Assembly (NCBI RefSeq): GCF_000743705.1
Contig: NZ_JQEZ01000003.1
Coordinates: 731,123 to 795,122 of the forward strand
From: Ruegeria halocynthiae
Lineage (GTDB): Bacteria; Pseudomonadota; Alphaproteobacteria; Rhodobacterales; Rhodobacteraceae
DNA: 64,000 bases
Reading direction: 5' to 3'
A program made the translations under genes and the position numbers. This document shows positions 24,611 through 33,551 of the stretch, piece after piece. Each line of letters begins with the position of its first letter. Positions within the stretch are counted from its first letter, which is position 1. The notes under the pieces were generated by a model that did no database searches, was not told the origin of the DNA, and saw nothing but the letters and a program-made list of their open reading frames with translations.

Positions 24611-27048
24611 TTGACCGTTTCCAGGGCCGGTTGGGTATCGCGCAGACGATGGCCTTTGGGGTCGAACGGAGGTTCGTCAAGAATTCTGGCTGTGTGTGGT
24701 TTGCCAAGGATGAAGACCTCGACCGTGTCGCCGGGTTGGGCCACATTCGGGTCGGCATAGCCAATCGCCAAAGACTTACCCACCGAATAGCCATAGCCCC
24801 CCGAGGTCACGCGGCCCACGGGCGTACCGTCCGGGGTAAAGATCGGCTCACCACCGGTGGCATCGGCATCGTTTACATCGACCTCAAAGATCGACAGAAC
24901 CTCGCGCGCGAGGTTGTCCTTGATCGCCAGATAGGCGTCTTTGTGCAAAAACTCTTTGTCCAGCTTGATCAGGCCCGCCAGCCCCACCTCTTGCGGCCAG
25001 TATTCCTGAGAATACTCGCGCCCCCACGAGCCATAGCCCTTTTCGATACGCAGCGACCCCAGCGCACGGCCGCCAACCGGTCCGCCGTTCAGCGCCTTGG
25101 CAGCATCCAAAAGCGTTGAATAGAGCCTGATCTGATCTTCTTCAGCGCAGTGCAACTCCCACCCAAGATCACCGGTAAAGCTGACGCGGATGGCCAGACA
25201 GGTAATTCCGGCCACCTCGATGGTTTGCGAACGCATGAAGCGGAACGCCTCGTTCGACAGATCCGCGTTGGTCAGTCGCTGCAACAGATCACGGGATTTC
25301 GGCCCGGCCACGTTGAACCCCGCAATGCGGTTGGTGGCGACCTCGAACGTCGTGCCTTTGGGCAGATCGACCATGTTGAAAAACCGCTGATGATACCGCT
25401 CGGCCATGCCCGAGCCGATCATCATGTATTCATCTTCGGCAGTCTTGGTGATGGTGAAATCACCTGCCACCCCACCCCGCACGGAGATGAGAGGCGTCAG
25501 GCACGATCGGCCAATTTCGGTTGGCACGCGATTGGCCACCAGACGGTCGAGCCAGTCAAACGCACTGGGTCCTTTGATCACGTAGTTGGCAAAATTCGAT
25601 ATGTCGATAACGCCCACATGATCCCGCAGCATCTGCGCCTCGCGTCCAACGGGACCCCACCAGTTCTGGCGGGTAAAGCCGTTGGTTTCCGCCGTGCCCG
25701 GTTGATCGGCGAACCACAGCGGGTGTTCCCAGCCGCAGTTCAGGCCAAAGACACAGCCCATGTCCTTTTGCATCTGATAGGCCGGGCGGACTCGGGCCGG
25801 GCGACCGGCGCTGCGTTCTTCGTTCGGGAAATGGATGGCGAAACGGTGGGTATAGACGTCCTCGACCCGAGCTTTGGTGAATTTCTTGTCGGCCCAATCA
25901 CCAAACCGCGCCAAATCCCAGGCGAACATGTCGTATTGCGGCTCACCCTCGATCATCCATTGGGCGGACAGCAGGCCAAGACCCCCGGATTGTGAGAAAC
26001 CGGGGATGATACCGGTACAGCAGAAGTAATTCTGCAGTTCCGGCACCGGCCCCCAGATCGCGTTGCTGTCCGGCGACCAGATCATCGGGCCGTTGATCAC
26101 CCGTTTGACCCCGGCGGTGGCCGCCACCGGCACCCGTTCGGTGGCGCGGATGACGTTTTCCATGATCCGGTCCAGATCATCGGGGAACAGGTCATGGGCG
26201 AAATCCAGCGGCGTGCCGTTTTCGGCCCAGAACCGCATATCTTTTTCATAGGCACCAATCAGCAGGCCGTTGCCTTCCTGCCGGAAGTAATACTCCCCAT
26301 CCCGATCCGCGATGGACGGCAGACGACGGCCCAGGTTGGCAACCTCGTCAATCGTTTCGGTCACGAAATACTGATGCTCGGTCGGTTGCAGCGGCAGTTC
26401 GATCCCCGCCAGCGCGGCCACTTCGCGCCCCCAAAGACCACCGGCATTGACCACCCATTGCGTGTGGATATCGCCCTTTTCGGTGCGCACGATCCAAGAG
26501 CCATCGGGTTGCTGTTCGGTCCCTATTACGGGGCGAAACCGCTCAATCGTGGCCCCCAGCGCGCGGGCACCTGCGGCATAGGCATGGGTGACGCCCGACG
26601 GGTCCACATTGCCGCCATCGGGTTCATACATGATACAGCGGATGTCATCGAACTGCGCCAGCGGGTGCAGCTCTTTCGCCTGTTCGCGGCTGATCTCGTG
26701 AAAGTTCAGGCCGTAGAATTTGGCCTTGGCCTCTTGCAGGCGTAGCTGGTGTTCACGGTCTTCGGTCTGCGCCAGATACAGCGATCCGGGCTGAAACACA
26801 CCGCAGCCTTGCCCGGTTTCCTGCTCCAGCTCTTTGTACAGGTTCATCGTGTAATGCTGGATGCGGGTGATGTTGTTGTTGTCGTGCAGACCGTGAATAT
26901 TGGCCGCAGCGTGCCAGGTGGATCCGCTGGTCAGCTCATCGCGTTCCAGCAGGACAACATCGGTCCAGCCTAGCTTGGCCAGATGGTAAAGAATTGAACA
27001 ACCGACAAGGCCCCCTCCGATCACAACGGCCTGTGCGTGGGTTTTCAT
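24607..27048 (-). CDS. FAD-dependent dimethylglycine/sarcosine dehydrogenase-type GcvT fusion protein
   Basis: An 813-residue cytosolic enzyme of the kind that oxidises N-methylated glycine derivatives and transfers the released C1 unit to tetrahydrofolate. The N-terminal D-amino-acid-oxidase-type FAD domain shows GGGLVGCSILYHLAKLG (about 12-28) and STWHAA (about 47-52), whose His is the site of covalent flavin in mammalian relatives. From about 440 on is the GcvT/aminomethyltransferase domain, ending in GGYGYSVGKSLAIGY near 755. ATG has AGGAGG upstream. Substrate (dimethylglycine, sarcosine or another) is undetermined. A perfect palindrome lies about 85 bases upstream. Confidence 0.9.
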   Translation of the reverse strand: MKTHAQAVVIGGGLVGCSILYHLAKLGWTDVVLLERDELTSGSTWHAAANIHGLHDNNNITRIQHYTMNLYKELEQETGQGCGVFQPGSLYLAQTEDREHQLRLQEAKAKFYGLNFHEISREQAKELHPLAQFDDIRCIMYEPDGGNVDPSGVTHAYAAGARALGATIERFRPVIGTEQQPDGSWIVRTEKGDIHTQWVVNAGGLWGREVAALAGIELPLQPTEHQYFVTETIDEVANLGRRLPSIADRDGEYYFRQEGNGLLIGAYEKDMRFWAENGTPLDFAHDLFPDDLDRIMENVIRATERVPVAATAGVKRVINGPMIWSPDSNAIWGPVPELQNYFCCTGIIPGFSQSGGLGLLSAQWMIEGEPQYDMFAWDLARFGDWADKKFTKARVEDVYTHRFAIHFPNEERSAGRPARVRPAYQMQKDMGCVFGLNCGWEHPLWFADQPGTAETNGFTRQNWWGPVGREAQMLRDHVGVIDISNFANYVIKGPSAFDWLDRLVANRVPTEIGRSCLTPLISVRGGVAGDFTITKTAEDEYMMIGSGMAERYHQRFFNMVDLPKGTTFEVATNRIAGFNVAGPKSRDLLQRLTNADLSNEAFRFMRSQTIEVAGITCLAIRVSFTGDLGWELHCAEEDQIRLYSTLLDAAKALNGGPVGGRALGSLRIEKGYGSWGREYSQEYWPQEVGLAGLIKLDKEFLHKDAYLAIKDNLAREVLSIFEVDVNDADATGGEPIFTPDGTPVGRVTSGGYGYSVGKSLAIGYADPNVAQPGDTVEVFILGKPHTARILDEPPFDPKGHRLRDTQPALETVK

Positions 27049-27130
27049 TGGGATTACCTCCTGTAATGCGGGCGCGGTCAGATCGGCTCGGATACAGGAA
27101 AGTCAGCCATAGGTGGGAAGGGGCTTATGC

Positions 27131-27160
27131 TCTGTTCCCGACGCAAATGTCGGGAACAGA
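27131..27160. other. Perfect 12-base palindrome with T tract (orphan terminator or operator)
   Basis: tctgttcccgac (27131-27142) pairs without mismatch with gtcgggaacaga (27149-27160) around a 6-base loop, followed on the plus strand by gttttctt. On the plus strand it looks like an intrinsic terminator, but no plus-strand gene precedes it. It lies 83 bases upstream of the amine dehydrogenase start, so an operator is the alternative. Confidence 0.6.
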
Positions 27161-27217
27161 GTTTTCTTAGCCTAAAAAATATTCAAGTGAAGTTGATTTG
27201 GTAAGGCATTTCGACCC

Positions 27218-27427
27218 TCAGAAAGGTGCCTTGACCAGGGTCGGGGTCAGAACCTCGGTTTCGGTGTCGAAGTCCAGCACCGACAGGGAGGTGGTGTCCG
27301 AGCGTTCGAACACCATCGTATTGCCGCGGGCCAGCGCCGGGGCCCTTTTCCAGCAGGCGATCTGGGTCGGATAGCTTCCTGCGCCGATGCTGACAGCCGT
27401 TCGACTTAGGTCAATTTTTCGCGCCAT
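27218..27427 (-). CDS. Hypothetical small protein
   Basis: A possible 69-residue soluble protein, with no signal peptide or membrane segment. It carries one Cys ([14 protein letters not shown] near 22-35) and a Thr/Leu-rich C-terminus. I recognise no family. The ribosome site before its ATG is weak. It is kept because it fills an otherwise empty gap on the same strand as the downstream amine dehydrogenase gene; codon bias looks acceptable but this was judged by eye only. Confidence 0.4.
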   Translation of the reverse strand: MARKIDLSRTAVSIGAGSYPTQIACWKRAPALARGNTMVFERSDTTSLSVLDFDTETEVLTPTLVKAPF

Positions 27428-27584
27428 TTAGAGCCTGAAAGACAATTTCCCTTGCGTCTAAATTGAGTTGACCGGGCAGCCAGTGAACCAGAGATCAGCA
27501 GGTTACCGCCGATCCGAACCGGCCTTCTCTTGAAATGAAAGGTTAATGTTCCATTTATGTTCCACACAGTCAGAGGATCACCCG

Positions 27585-27914
27585 ATGGCCCATTTTTCGC
27601 GGAACCCGGCCCTGAGCGGCCCGTCAAACGACTATTACCTGCTGCCGGTTACGGACCGGCAAATGCGCTATGCCCGCGCCATCGCGCAGCAGTCGGCGCT
27701 GGAAATCCCGGTTGAGGCGCAGCGTGACAGGCGGGCGTTGTCGAATTGGATTTCGGCGCATAAACCAGATGATCCGTCACCCTTTGCCAATTACCCAACC
27801 GGCAAACAGGTGGCCTTTGCCGAACGGATTGCGCGCACCAAGCGTCGGCAAGTTCCGTCAGAGTGTTTCCGCGACAAGCAGGCAATGTCCCTGTGGATCG
27901 ACCACAACAAGTAA
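27585..27914 (+). CDS. Small protein with two copies of a ~38-residue motif
   Basis: A 109-residue basic soluble protein built of two tandem copies of one motif: TDRQMRYARAIAQQSALEIP ... SNWI (about 24-61) and TGKQVAFAERIARTKRRQVP ... SLWI (about 73-108). The shared pattern is T-x-x-Q, three to four residues, A-x-x-IA, then (I/V)P and a closing R...S-x-WI. Similar short motifs occur at the C-termini of some bacterial DNA enzymes, which would suit the basic charge, but this is only a recollection. AGAGGAT precedes the ATG. Function unknown. Confidence 0.6.
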   Translation: MAHFSRNPALSGPSNDYYLLPVTDRQMRYARAIAQQSALEIPVEAQRDRRALSNWISAHKPDDPSPFANYPTGKQVAFAERIARTKRRQVPSECFRDKQAMSLWIDHNK

Positions 27915-27918
27915 CCGG

Positions 27919-28422
27919 TCAGTCGTAAGTGTGACTGCGTGCGTAGATCCCGACTGCGGCTGCCACGAACAGGCCCAGCAGGATGTACCCGGTGATGGCC
28001 TCGGCCACGGCAAGTCCACGGCACAAGCCAGCAGGGTGCAAATCACCAAAGCCTACGGTTGTGAAGGTAACATAGGAAAAATACAGAACATCCGCAGGCC
28101 CCGATGCCCCGACCACACACAGATCGTGATATCCGAACGAGCCATAGACGGCCGCAAACAGGAAGGGCACGACCTGAATGAAGGAAATCCCCATCAGCAA
28201 CAGCTGACGGCGCGGAGATTTTACGTTGGTCATATAGTACCAGGTTTGCGACACCAGCCAGACCGTCAATCCCACGGTCGCCACCGTTCCGATTGTGTCG
28301 CCAGCGGTGGTTTCGCTTAGCCGCGACAGGCCGTACCAGGCGATAAAGCTGACGATCACCAGCCCCAGGGCGGCGACAAAGGTCGATTTCCACTCTTCCA
28401 GAGTTATCGGATCGCGGCGCAT
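27919..28422 (-). CDS. Potassium channel-family protein
   Basis: A 167-residue membrane protein with three to four hydrophobic segments (about 15-33, 45-62, 72-95, 135-158). The last two flank a pore loop with the K+ selectivity filter TVGFGD near 120. This is the Ion_trans_2 (Kir/KcsA-like) plan with extra N-terminal helices and no cytosolic RCK domain. ATG before RRDPITLEEW has GGAGG in place; an upstream in-frame extension of 19 residues is unsupported. Tail-to-tail with the two-repeat protein, 4 bases apart. Confidence 0.82.
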   Translation of the reverse strand: MRRDPITLEEWKSTFVAALGLVIVSFIAWYGLSRLSETTAGDTIGTVATVGLTVWLVSQTWYYMTNVKSPRRQLLLMGISFIQVVPFLFAAVYGSFGYHDLCVVGASGPADVLYFSYVTFTTVGFGDLHPAGLCRGLAVAEAITGYILLGLFVAAAVGIYARSHTYD

Positions 28423-28496
28423 TGGACCTCCGAGGGTTAAAGCACAGCCAATCATCGGGTCAGATTTCCGCGCCTGCAACCTGAAACATCAGGGGT

Positions 28497-29402
28497 TTAG
28501 TCGGCGCTCAGGTGTTCCTCGCCGCGCTGACGGGCCAGTACGATCTGCTTTTGCCGCTCGCGAAAGCGCGTCTTGTCCGCGTCCGAGGTCTCGTCGATAC
28601 ACTGGTGGCAGGACACGCCATGTTCGTATTCCGGGCGCTTGACGTCCTCGGGCAGGATCGGGCGGCGGCAGCCATGGCACAATTTATGCGGCCCTTCGAC
28701 CAGCCCGTGCCCGACAGAGACGCGGTTGTCGAACACGAAACATTCACCCTGCCAGGTGCTGCCGTCGGCGGGCATCTCCTCAAGATATCGCAGGATGCCG
28801 CCCTTCAGGTGAAAGACATCCTCGACCCCCTGCCCCAGCAGGAAGTTGGTCGATTTCTCACAACGGATGCCGCCGGTGCAGAACATGGCGACGCGCTTGT
28901 TGTGAAAACGGTCCTTGTTTTCTTCCCACCAGGTCGGGAATTCGCGGAAACTGGCTGTTTCAGGGTCTATTGCGCCCTCAAACGTGCCAATCGCCACCTC
29001 ATAGTCATTGCGCGTGTCGATCAGCACCACGTCGTCGGAACGGATCAGATCATTCCACTCCTCGGGCTCGACATAATTGCCGACACGGGCGCGCGGGTCG
29101 ACGTCCGGCTGACCCATGGTCACGATCTCATTCTTCAGGCGGACCTTCATCTTGCCAAAGGGCGGATGATCGGCTGTGGCCTCTTTCCAATCCAAGTCTG
29201 CACAGCCCGGCAGCGCACGGATATGGGCCAGAACCGCGTCGATTCCGGCGCGGGGGCCTGCAATGGTGCCATTGATCCCCTCTTGCGCCAGCAACAAGGT
29301 GCCTTTGACCGATTGCGCTTGGCACAGTTCCAGCAAAGGCGCGCGCACGGCGGCGTGATCGGGAAAACGGGTGAAGTGATAGAGAGCAGCGATCGTATAC
29401 AT
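28497..29402 (-). CDS. trhO: tRNA uridine(34) hydroxylase (rhodanese-type, YceA/TrhO)
   Basis: A 301-residue enzyme that hydroxylates U34 of certain tRNAs, giving 5-hydroxyuridine. The N-terminal half has QEGINGTIAGP (about 40-50). The rhodanese domain follows at about 115-215 with the active-site loop CTGGIRCEKST; its first Cys is the catalytic one. The C-terminal CHGCRRPILPEDV and CHQC are a possible zinc site of the family. Length agrees with TrhO from other alphaproteobacteria. Confidence 0.93.
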   Translation of the reverse strand: MYTIAALYHFTRFPDHAAVRAPLLELCQAQSVKGTLLLAQEGINGTIAGPRAGIDAVLAHIRALPGCADLDWKEATADHPPFGKMKVRLKNEIVTMGQPDVDPRARVGNYVEPEEWNDLIRSDDVVLIDTRNDYEVAIGTFEGAIDPETASFREFPTWWEENKDRFHNKRVAMFCTGGIRCEKSTNFLLGQGVEDVFHLKGGILRYLEEMPADGSTWQGECFVFDNRVSVGHGLVEGPHKLCHGCRRPILPEDVKRPEYEHGVSCHQCIDETSDADKTRFRERQKQIVLARQRGEEHLSAD

Positions 29403-29499
29403 GCGCGCGGTCTAAACCCGTGCGAAAAGAGTCGCAAGGGACCGGATTGACGCGTCCTGCACGGCACCTTACCGATACAGCAACCGCAGGAGGCCCGCG

Positions 29500-30093
29500 A
29501 TGACCAATGCCCTGATCGTAATCGACGTCCAGAACGATTTCTGCCCCGGCGGCACGCTGGCCGTGCCCGGAGGCGATGAAATCGTCGCCCCGATCAACGC
29601 CATGATGGAAGATTTCGACGCCGTGATCCTGACGCAGGACTGGCATCCGGTCGGTCATTCCTCATTCGCCAGCTCTCATACCGGGAAAGCCCCGTATGAG
29701 ATGATCGAAATGCCCTATGGCCCACAGGTGCTGTGGCCGGATCATTGCGTCCAGGGCAGCAAGGGCGCAGCGTTTCACCCGGACCTGCGCACCGATGGCG
29801 ACCTGATCATCCGCAAAGGGTTTCGCGGCGCAATCGACAGCTATTCGGCGTTTTTCGAAAACGATCAAACCACGCCCACCGGCCTTCAGGGATACCTGAA
29901 CACGCGTGGCATCAAGCAGCTGACGCTGGTTGGGCTTGCGACGGATTTCTGCGTTCAATTCTCGGCCGTCGACGCGGCCCGTCTTGGATTTGATGTGATG
30001 GTCCGGATGGAGGCCTGCCGGGGCATCGACCTGGATGGGTCGATGGCATCTGCGCAATCCGCCATGCGCGATGCCGGGGTAATTTTGGCCTAA
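29500..30093 (+). CDS. pncA: Nicotinamidase/pyrazinamidase
   Basis: A 197-residue cytosolic amidase that turns nicotinamide into nicotinate in NAD salvage. Seen: catalytic Asp in IDVQNDFCPGG (8-18), the metal-binding set around TQDWHPVGHSSF (45-56), Lys in IIRKGF, and nucleophilic Cys in GLATDFCVQFSAVDA (about 145-159). Start has AGGAGG upstream. The matching nicotinate phosphoribosyltransferase pncB follows on the same strand after a minus-strand hypothetical gene. Confidence 0.96.
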   Translation: MTNALIVIDVQNDFCPGGTLAVPGGDEIVAPINAMMEDFDAVILTQDWHPVGHSSFASSHTGKAPYEMIEMPYGPQVLWPDHCVQGSKGAAFHPDLRTDGDLIIRKGFRGAIDSYSAFFENDQTTPTGLQGYLNTRGIKQLTLVGLATDFCVQFSAVDAARLGFDVMVRMEACRGIDLDGSMASAQSAMRDAGVILA

Positions 30094-30608
30094 GGTGAAT
30101 TGCCCGTGGCCGCCAGATATTTGAGCACGGCAATCAGAAGCACCGCAAACCCCAGCGCGAAACCAATCCGCCCCTGAATGGTGCGCCTTTTCGGCCTGAC
30201 CGGGGTCGCTTGTCCTGACTTGGGCGTCTGGGTCGGCATTTCGCGCGGACGGGCCGTTTTCACATCGTTGAGAAATTGCCAGAAATCGAACGCGCCGCAG
30301 TATTCGCCTTTGACGCCTGATTCCCTGATATTGGCAAACAACGCCCGCAGAATGCGTTCCCGATCGGCTGCGTCTTGTGGCCGGTAGAACCCGTGTGAAT
30401 TTTCACTGTCAGTCGGCGCAAGATCAAACCCGGCATCCTCGAAAATCCTGCGTATTCCGGGGGAAGTCGAGCGCAGGGCATCGGCGGCCCGCGCGTCTCG
30501 AAACTGGGCGCAAACCGCTTGCGTTTCGGGTAATGCGGACTGCACCGAATTCGAATCCGCATCTTCCTCAGCAATTGTTACAATATCAAAATCGTACTCG
30601 AGACCCAT
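30090..30608 (-). CDS. Hypothetical protein with C-terminal membrane anchor
   Basis: A 172-residue protein with an acidic N-terminal region, a middle domain (about 50-118, with GEYCGAFDFWQFLNDV) and a basic Pro/Thr/Lys linker leading to one transmembrane helix at about 148-165 (IGFALGFAVLLIAVLKYL), i.e. a tail-anchored layout facing the cytosol. No family recognised. Its stop overlaps that of pncA by 4 bases. The ribosome site before the ATG is weak. It sits between pncA and pncB on the opposite strand. Confidence 0.6.
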   Translation of the reverse strand: MGLEYDFDIVTIAEEDADSNSVQSALPETQAVCAQFRDARAADALRSTSPGIRRIFEDAGFDLAPTDSENSHGFYRPQDAADRERILRALFANIRESGVKGEYCGAFDFWQFLNDVKTARPREMPTQTPKSGQATPVRPKRRTIQGRIGFALGFAVLLIAVLKYLAATGNSP

Positions 30609-30774
30609 TCACTAACTTAACCTTGTCTTCTTACTCCTATCCTCTCGCTTAACCGAGGAAAGGATCACACAATATGCTCCTTTTGTGACCTGACCTTGTC
30701 ATTGTCACCAAATTAGCGACTCTTGCCAATCCACGCACCTATTGATCTAACAACGGAAATCGCAGGAGTTCCCC

Positions 30775-32067
30775 ATGGTCGATATTGCGGCGCGCGTGTA
30801 CAATCATAAATGGCAGATTGACCCGATTGTCCGGTCTTTGATCGACACAGATTTCTACAAACTGCTGATGTGCCAGTCAGTGTTTCGAAATAAGCCCCAA
30901 ACGGACGTGACTTTTTCGCTGATCAACCGGTCGAATCATATTCCGTTGGCGAATCTCATCGACGAAGGCGAGCTGCGCGAACAGTTGGATCATATCCGGT
31001 CGCTTAGCCTCAGCCGGGGTGAAAGCACCTGGCTGCGGGGCAATATGTTCTACGGAAAACGGCAGATGTTCCGGTCGGATTTCATGGAATGGTTCGAGAA
31101 CATGCGCCTGCCGCCCTATCACCTTGAACGCAAGGGCGACCAGTACGAGCTGACATTTGAAGGCAAGTGGCACGAGGTCATGTTGTGGGAAATCCCCGCG
31201 CTGGCGGTGCTGATGGAGCTGCGCTCGCGTGCTGTTCTCAATGGTATGCGCCGGTTCGAATTGCAGGTGCTGTATGCCCGCGCCATGACCCGCGTCTGGG
31301 AAAAGATCGAAAAGCTGCGCGAGGTTGACGGGCTGGGCATCGCCGATTTCGGCACCCGGCGGCGGCATTCCTTCCTCTGGCAGGATTGGTGCGTGCAGGC
31401 GATGATCGAAGGCTTAGGTCCGGCGTTCACCGGCACCTCGAACTGTTTGATCGCCATGCGGCGCGAAGTCGAGGCGATCGGCACAAACGCCCATGAACTG
31501 CCCATGGTCTATTCTGCGCTGGCAGACAATGACGCCGACCTGGCCCAGGCCCCCTATGACGTTCTCAGCGACTGGCACGAAGAACACGACGGCAATCTGC
31601 GCATCATCCTGCCCGACACCTATGGCACGCAGGGGTTTCTGGACCATGCGCCGGACTGGCTGGCAGGCTGGACCGGTATCCGTATCGACAGCGGCGATCC
31701 CGCGACGGGCGCGGACATCGCGATTGATTGGTGGAATTCACGCGGCGAGGACCCGATGCAAAAACGGGTGATCTTTTCCGATGGGCTGGACGTGGGCAAA
31801 ATCCGCGAATTGCACAGCCAATTCGCACACCGCACCAATGTTTCATTCGGGTGGGGCACCTTGCTGACCAATGATTTCCGCGGGTTTGTGCCAAATGACG
31901 CGCTGGCGCCGTTCTCGCTGGTGTGCAAGGCGGTCTCGGCCAACGGCCGCCCGACAGTGAAATTGTCGGACAACCCCGAAAAGGCGATGGGGCCAAAGGC
32001 CGAGATTGAGCGTTACAAGCGGGTGTTCGACGTGGGCGCGCAAGATTCAATCGAGGTCATCGTTTAG
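30775..32067 (+). CDS. pncB: Nicotinate phosphoribosyltransferase
   Basis: A 430-residue cytosolic enzyme that joins nicotinate to PRPP giving nicotinate mononucleotide for NAD synthesis. The opening block LIDTDFYKLLM (about 22-32) is the family start; FGTRRRHSFLWQ (about 192-203) carries the arginines and the regulatory histidine region, and TNVSFGWGTLLTND (about 350-363) is the phosphate-binding loop. ATG has CAGGAG upstream. Works right after PncA. Confidence 0.95.
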   Translation: MVDIAARVYNHKWQIDPIVRSLIDTDFYKLLMCQSVFRNKPQTDVTFSLINRSNHIPLANLIDEGELREQLDHIRSLSLSRGESTWLRGNMFYGKRQMFRSDFMEWFENMRLPPYHLERKGDQYELTFEGKWHEVMLWEIPALAVLMELRSRAVLNGMRRFELQVLYARAMTRVWEKIEKLREVDGLGIADFGTRRRHSFLWQDWCVQAMIEGLGPAFTGTSNCLIAMRREVEAIGTNAHELPMVYSALADNDADLAQAPYDVLSDWHEEHDGNLRIILPDTYGTQGFLDHAPDWLAGWTGIRIDSGDPATGADIAIDWWNSRGEDPMQKRVIFSDGLDVGKIRELHSQFAHRTNVSFGWGTLLTNDFRGFVPNDALAPFSLVCKAVSANGRPTVKLSDNPEKAMGPKAEIERYKRVFDVGAQDSIEVIV

Positions 32068-32070
32068 ACC

Positions 32071-33522
32071 CTAACCATGGTAGGCCGCCACGGTTTTCAG
32101 CTGCGAAAAGCCATAAAGCGCCTCGAACCCTTTTTCGCGGCCATGACCTGATTTGCCGACGCCGCCAAAGGGCAGTTCCACACCGCCGCCCGCGCCGTAG
32201 TTGTTGATAAACACCTGACCCGAGCGCAACCGCTTTGCCAGCCGCATCTGCCGTGCCCCATCGCGGGACCAGATGCTGGCAACCAGCCCGTATTCGGTGC
32301 CGTTGGCAATTTGCACCGCCTCTTCTTCGGTGTCGAAGGGGATCAGCACCTGCACCGGGCCGAAAATCTCGTCTTTTGCCAATATGTGATCGGGCGGGAC
32401 ATCCGCGAACAGGGTGGGCCGCACATAGGCCCCGTCTTGCGGCGCATGATCGACAATGCGCCCCTGCCCCGCGATGCTGAGGTCGCGGCCTTTGTCCAGA
32501 AAACCCGTCACGATCTGTTTCTGTCGGGCTGAAATCAGGGGGCCGAGCCGTAAATCCTCATGCGCGGGGCCAACGGTCAGTTCGGCATAGGCTGCGGCCA
32601 TGCGCAATGTCACCTGTTCATACACGCCGCGCTGCACCAGAATGCGCGACGAGGCCGAACAGGTCTGACCGGCGTTCTGAATGCCCGCATTCACCAGAAA
32701 CGGCAGGGCGGCGTCCAAATCGGCGTCGTCAAACACCAGTTGCGGGGACTTTCCACCCAGCTCCAGCGTCACCGGCACCACATTGCGCCCAGCTGCCTGC
32801 TGCACCAGCGCGCCCGTGGCGACCGAACCCGTGAACGAGATATGGTTTACGCCCGGATGCCCGGACAGCGCCGCGCCGGCCTCGGCCCCCACACCGGGCA
32901 CCACGTTCAGCGCCCCGGCGGGCAGACCGGCCTGTTGCGCCAGATGGGCAAAGGCCAGCGCGGTCAAGCAGGCCTCTTCCGCAGGTTTCAGCACACAGGC
33001 ATTGCCCATCGCCAGCGCCGCCCCGACGGAACGGCCAATGATCTGCATCGGGTAATTCCACGGCACGATATGGCCTGTCACCCCATGCGGTTCGCGCAGG
33101 GTATAGACGGTGTAGCCGTCCAGATAGGGAATAGTCTCTCCCATCACCTTGTCCGCTGCGCCACCGTAGAACTCGCAATACCGCGCCAAGGCCACCGCAT
33201 CGGCGCGCGCCTGGGTCAGCGGCTTGCCGACATCCATCGCCTCCAGCTGCGCCAGATCCTCCACGCGTTCCAGCACCAACTGGCCCAGCCGGGTCAGGAT
33301 GCGCCCCCGTTCCAGCGCGGTTTTGCGGCCCCAATCGCCGTCCAATGCCGCCTGCGCCGCCTGAACGGCTGCGTCGATGTCTGTTGCGCCTCCGCGCGCG
33401 ATCCGGCAGATTTCGGCCCCGTCAGACGGGTTGATCAACGGCAGGTCTGTTTGCGACGCAGGGCCAACCCGCGCACCGCCGATCAGGCAAAGGCCGGGAT
33501 TAAACCAGAGGGGATTGGGCAT
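32071..33522 (-). CDS. NAD(P)-dependent aldehyde dehydrogenase (betaine-aldehyde type)
   Basis: A 483-residue aldehyde dehydrogenase. Seen: PWNYPMQIIGRS in the cofactor-binding region (about 154), FTGSVATG Rossmann-like turn (about 230-237), catalytic Glu in LELGGKSPQ (about 254-262) and catalytic Cys in NAGQTCSASSR (about 287-297), with the EIFGPVQV block near 385. This is the betaine/aminoaldehyde-type clade by feel; exact substrate unknown. It is the last gene of the peptide-type ABC operon, 29 bases after the ATPase, and has GGAGG before its ATG. Confidence 0.92.
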   Translation of the reverse strand: MPNPLWFNPGLCLIGGARVGPASQTDLPLINPSDGAEICRIARGGATDIDAAVQAAQAALDGDWGRKTALERGRILTRLGQLVLERVEDLAQLEAMDVGKPLTQARADAVALARYCEFYGGAADKVMGETIPYLDGYTVYTLREPHGVTGHIVPWNYPMQIIGRSVGAALAMGNACVLKPAEEACLTALAFAHLAQQAGLPAGALNVVPGVGAEAGAALSGHPGVNHISFTGSVATGALVQQAAGRNVVPVTLELGGKSPQLVFDDADLDAALPFLVNAGIQNAGQTCSASSRILVQRGVYEQVTLRMAAAYAELTVGPAHEDLRLGPLISARQKQIVTGFLDKGRDLSIAGQGRIVDHAPQDGAYVRPTLFADVPPDHILAKDEIFGPVQVLIPFDTEEEAVQIANGTEYGLVASIWSRDGARQMRLAKRLRSGQVFINNYGAGGGVELPFGGVGKSGHGREKGFEALYGFSQLKTVAAYHG

Positions 33523-33551
33523 TTTGGCCTCCTATTCGGATCAAAAAAGGG

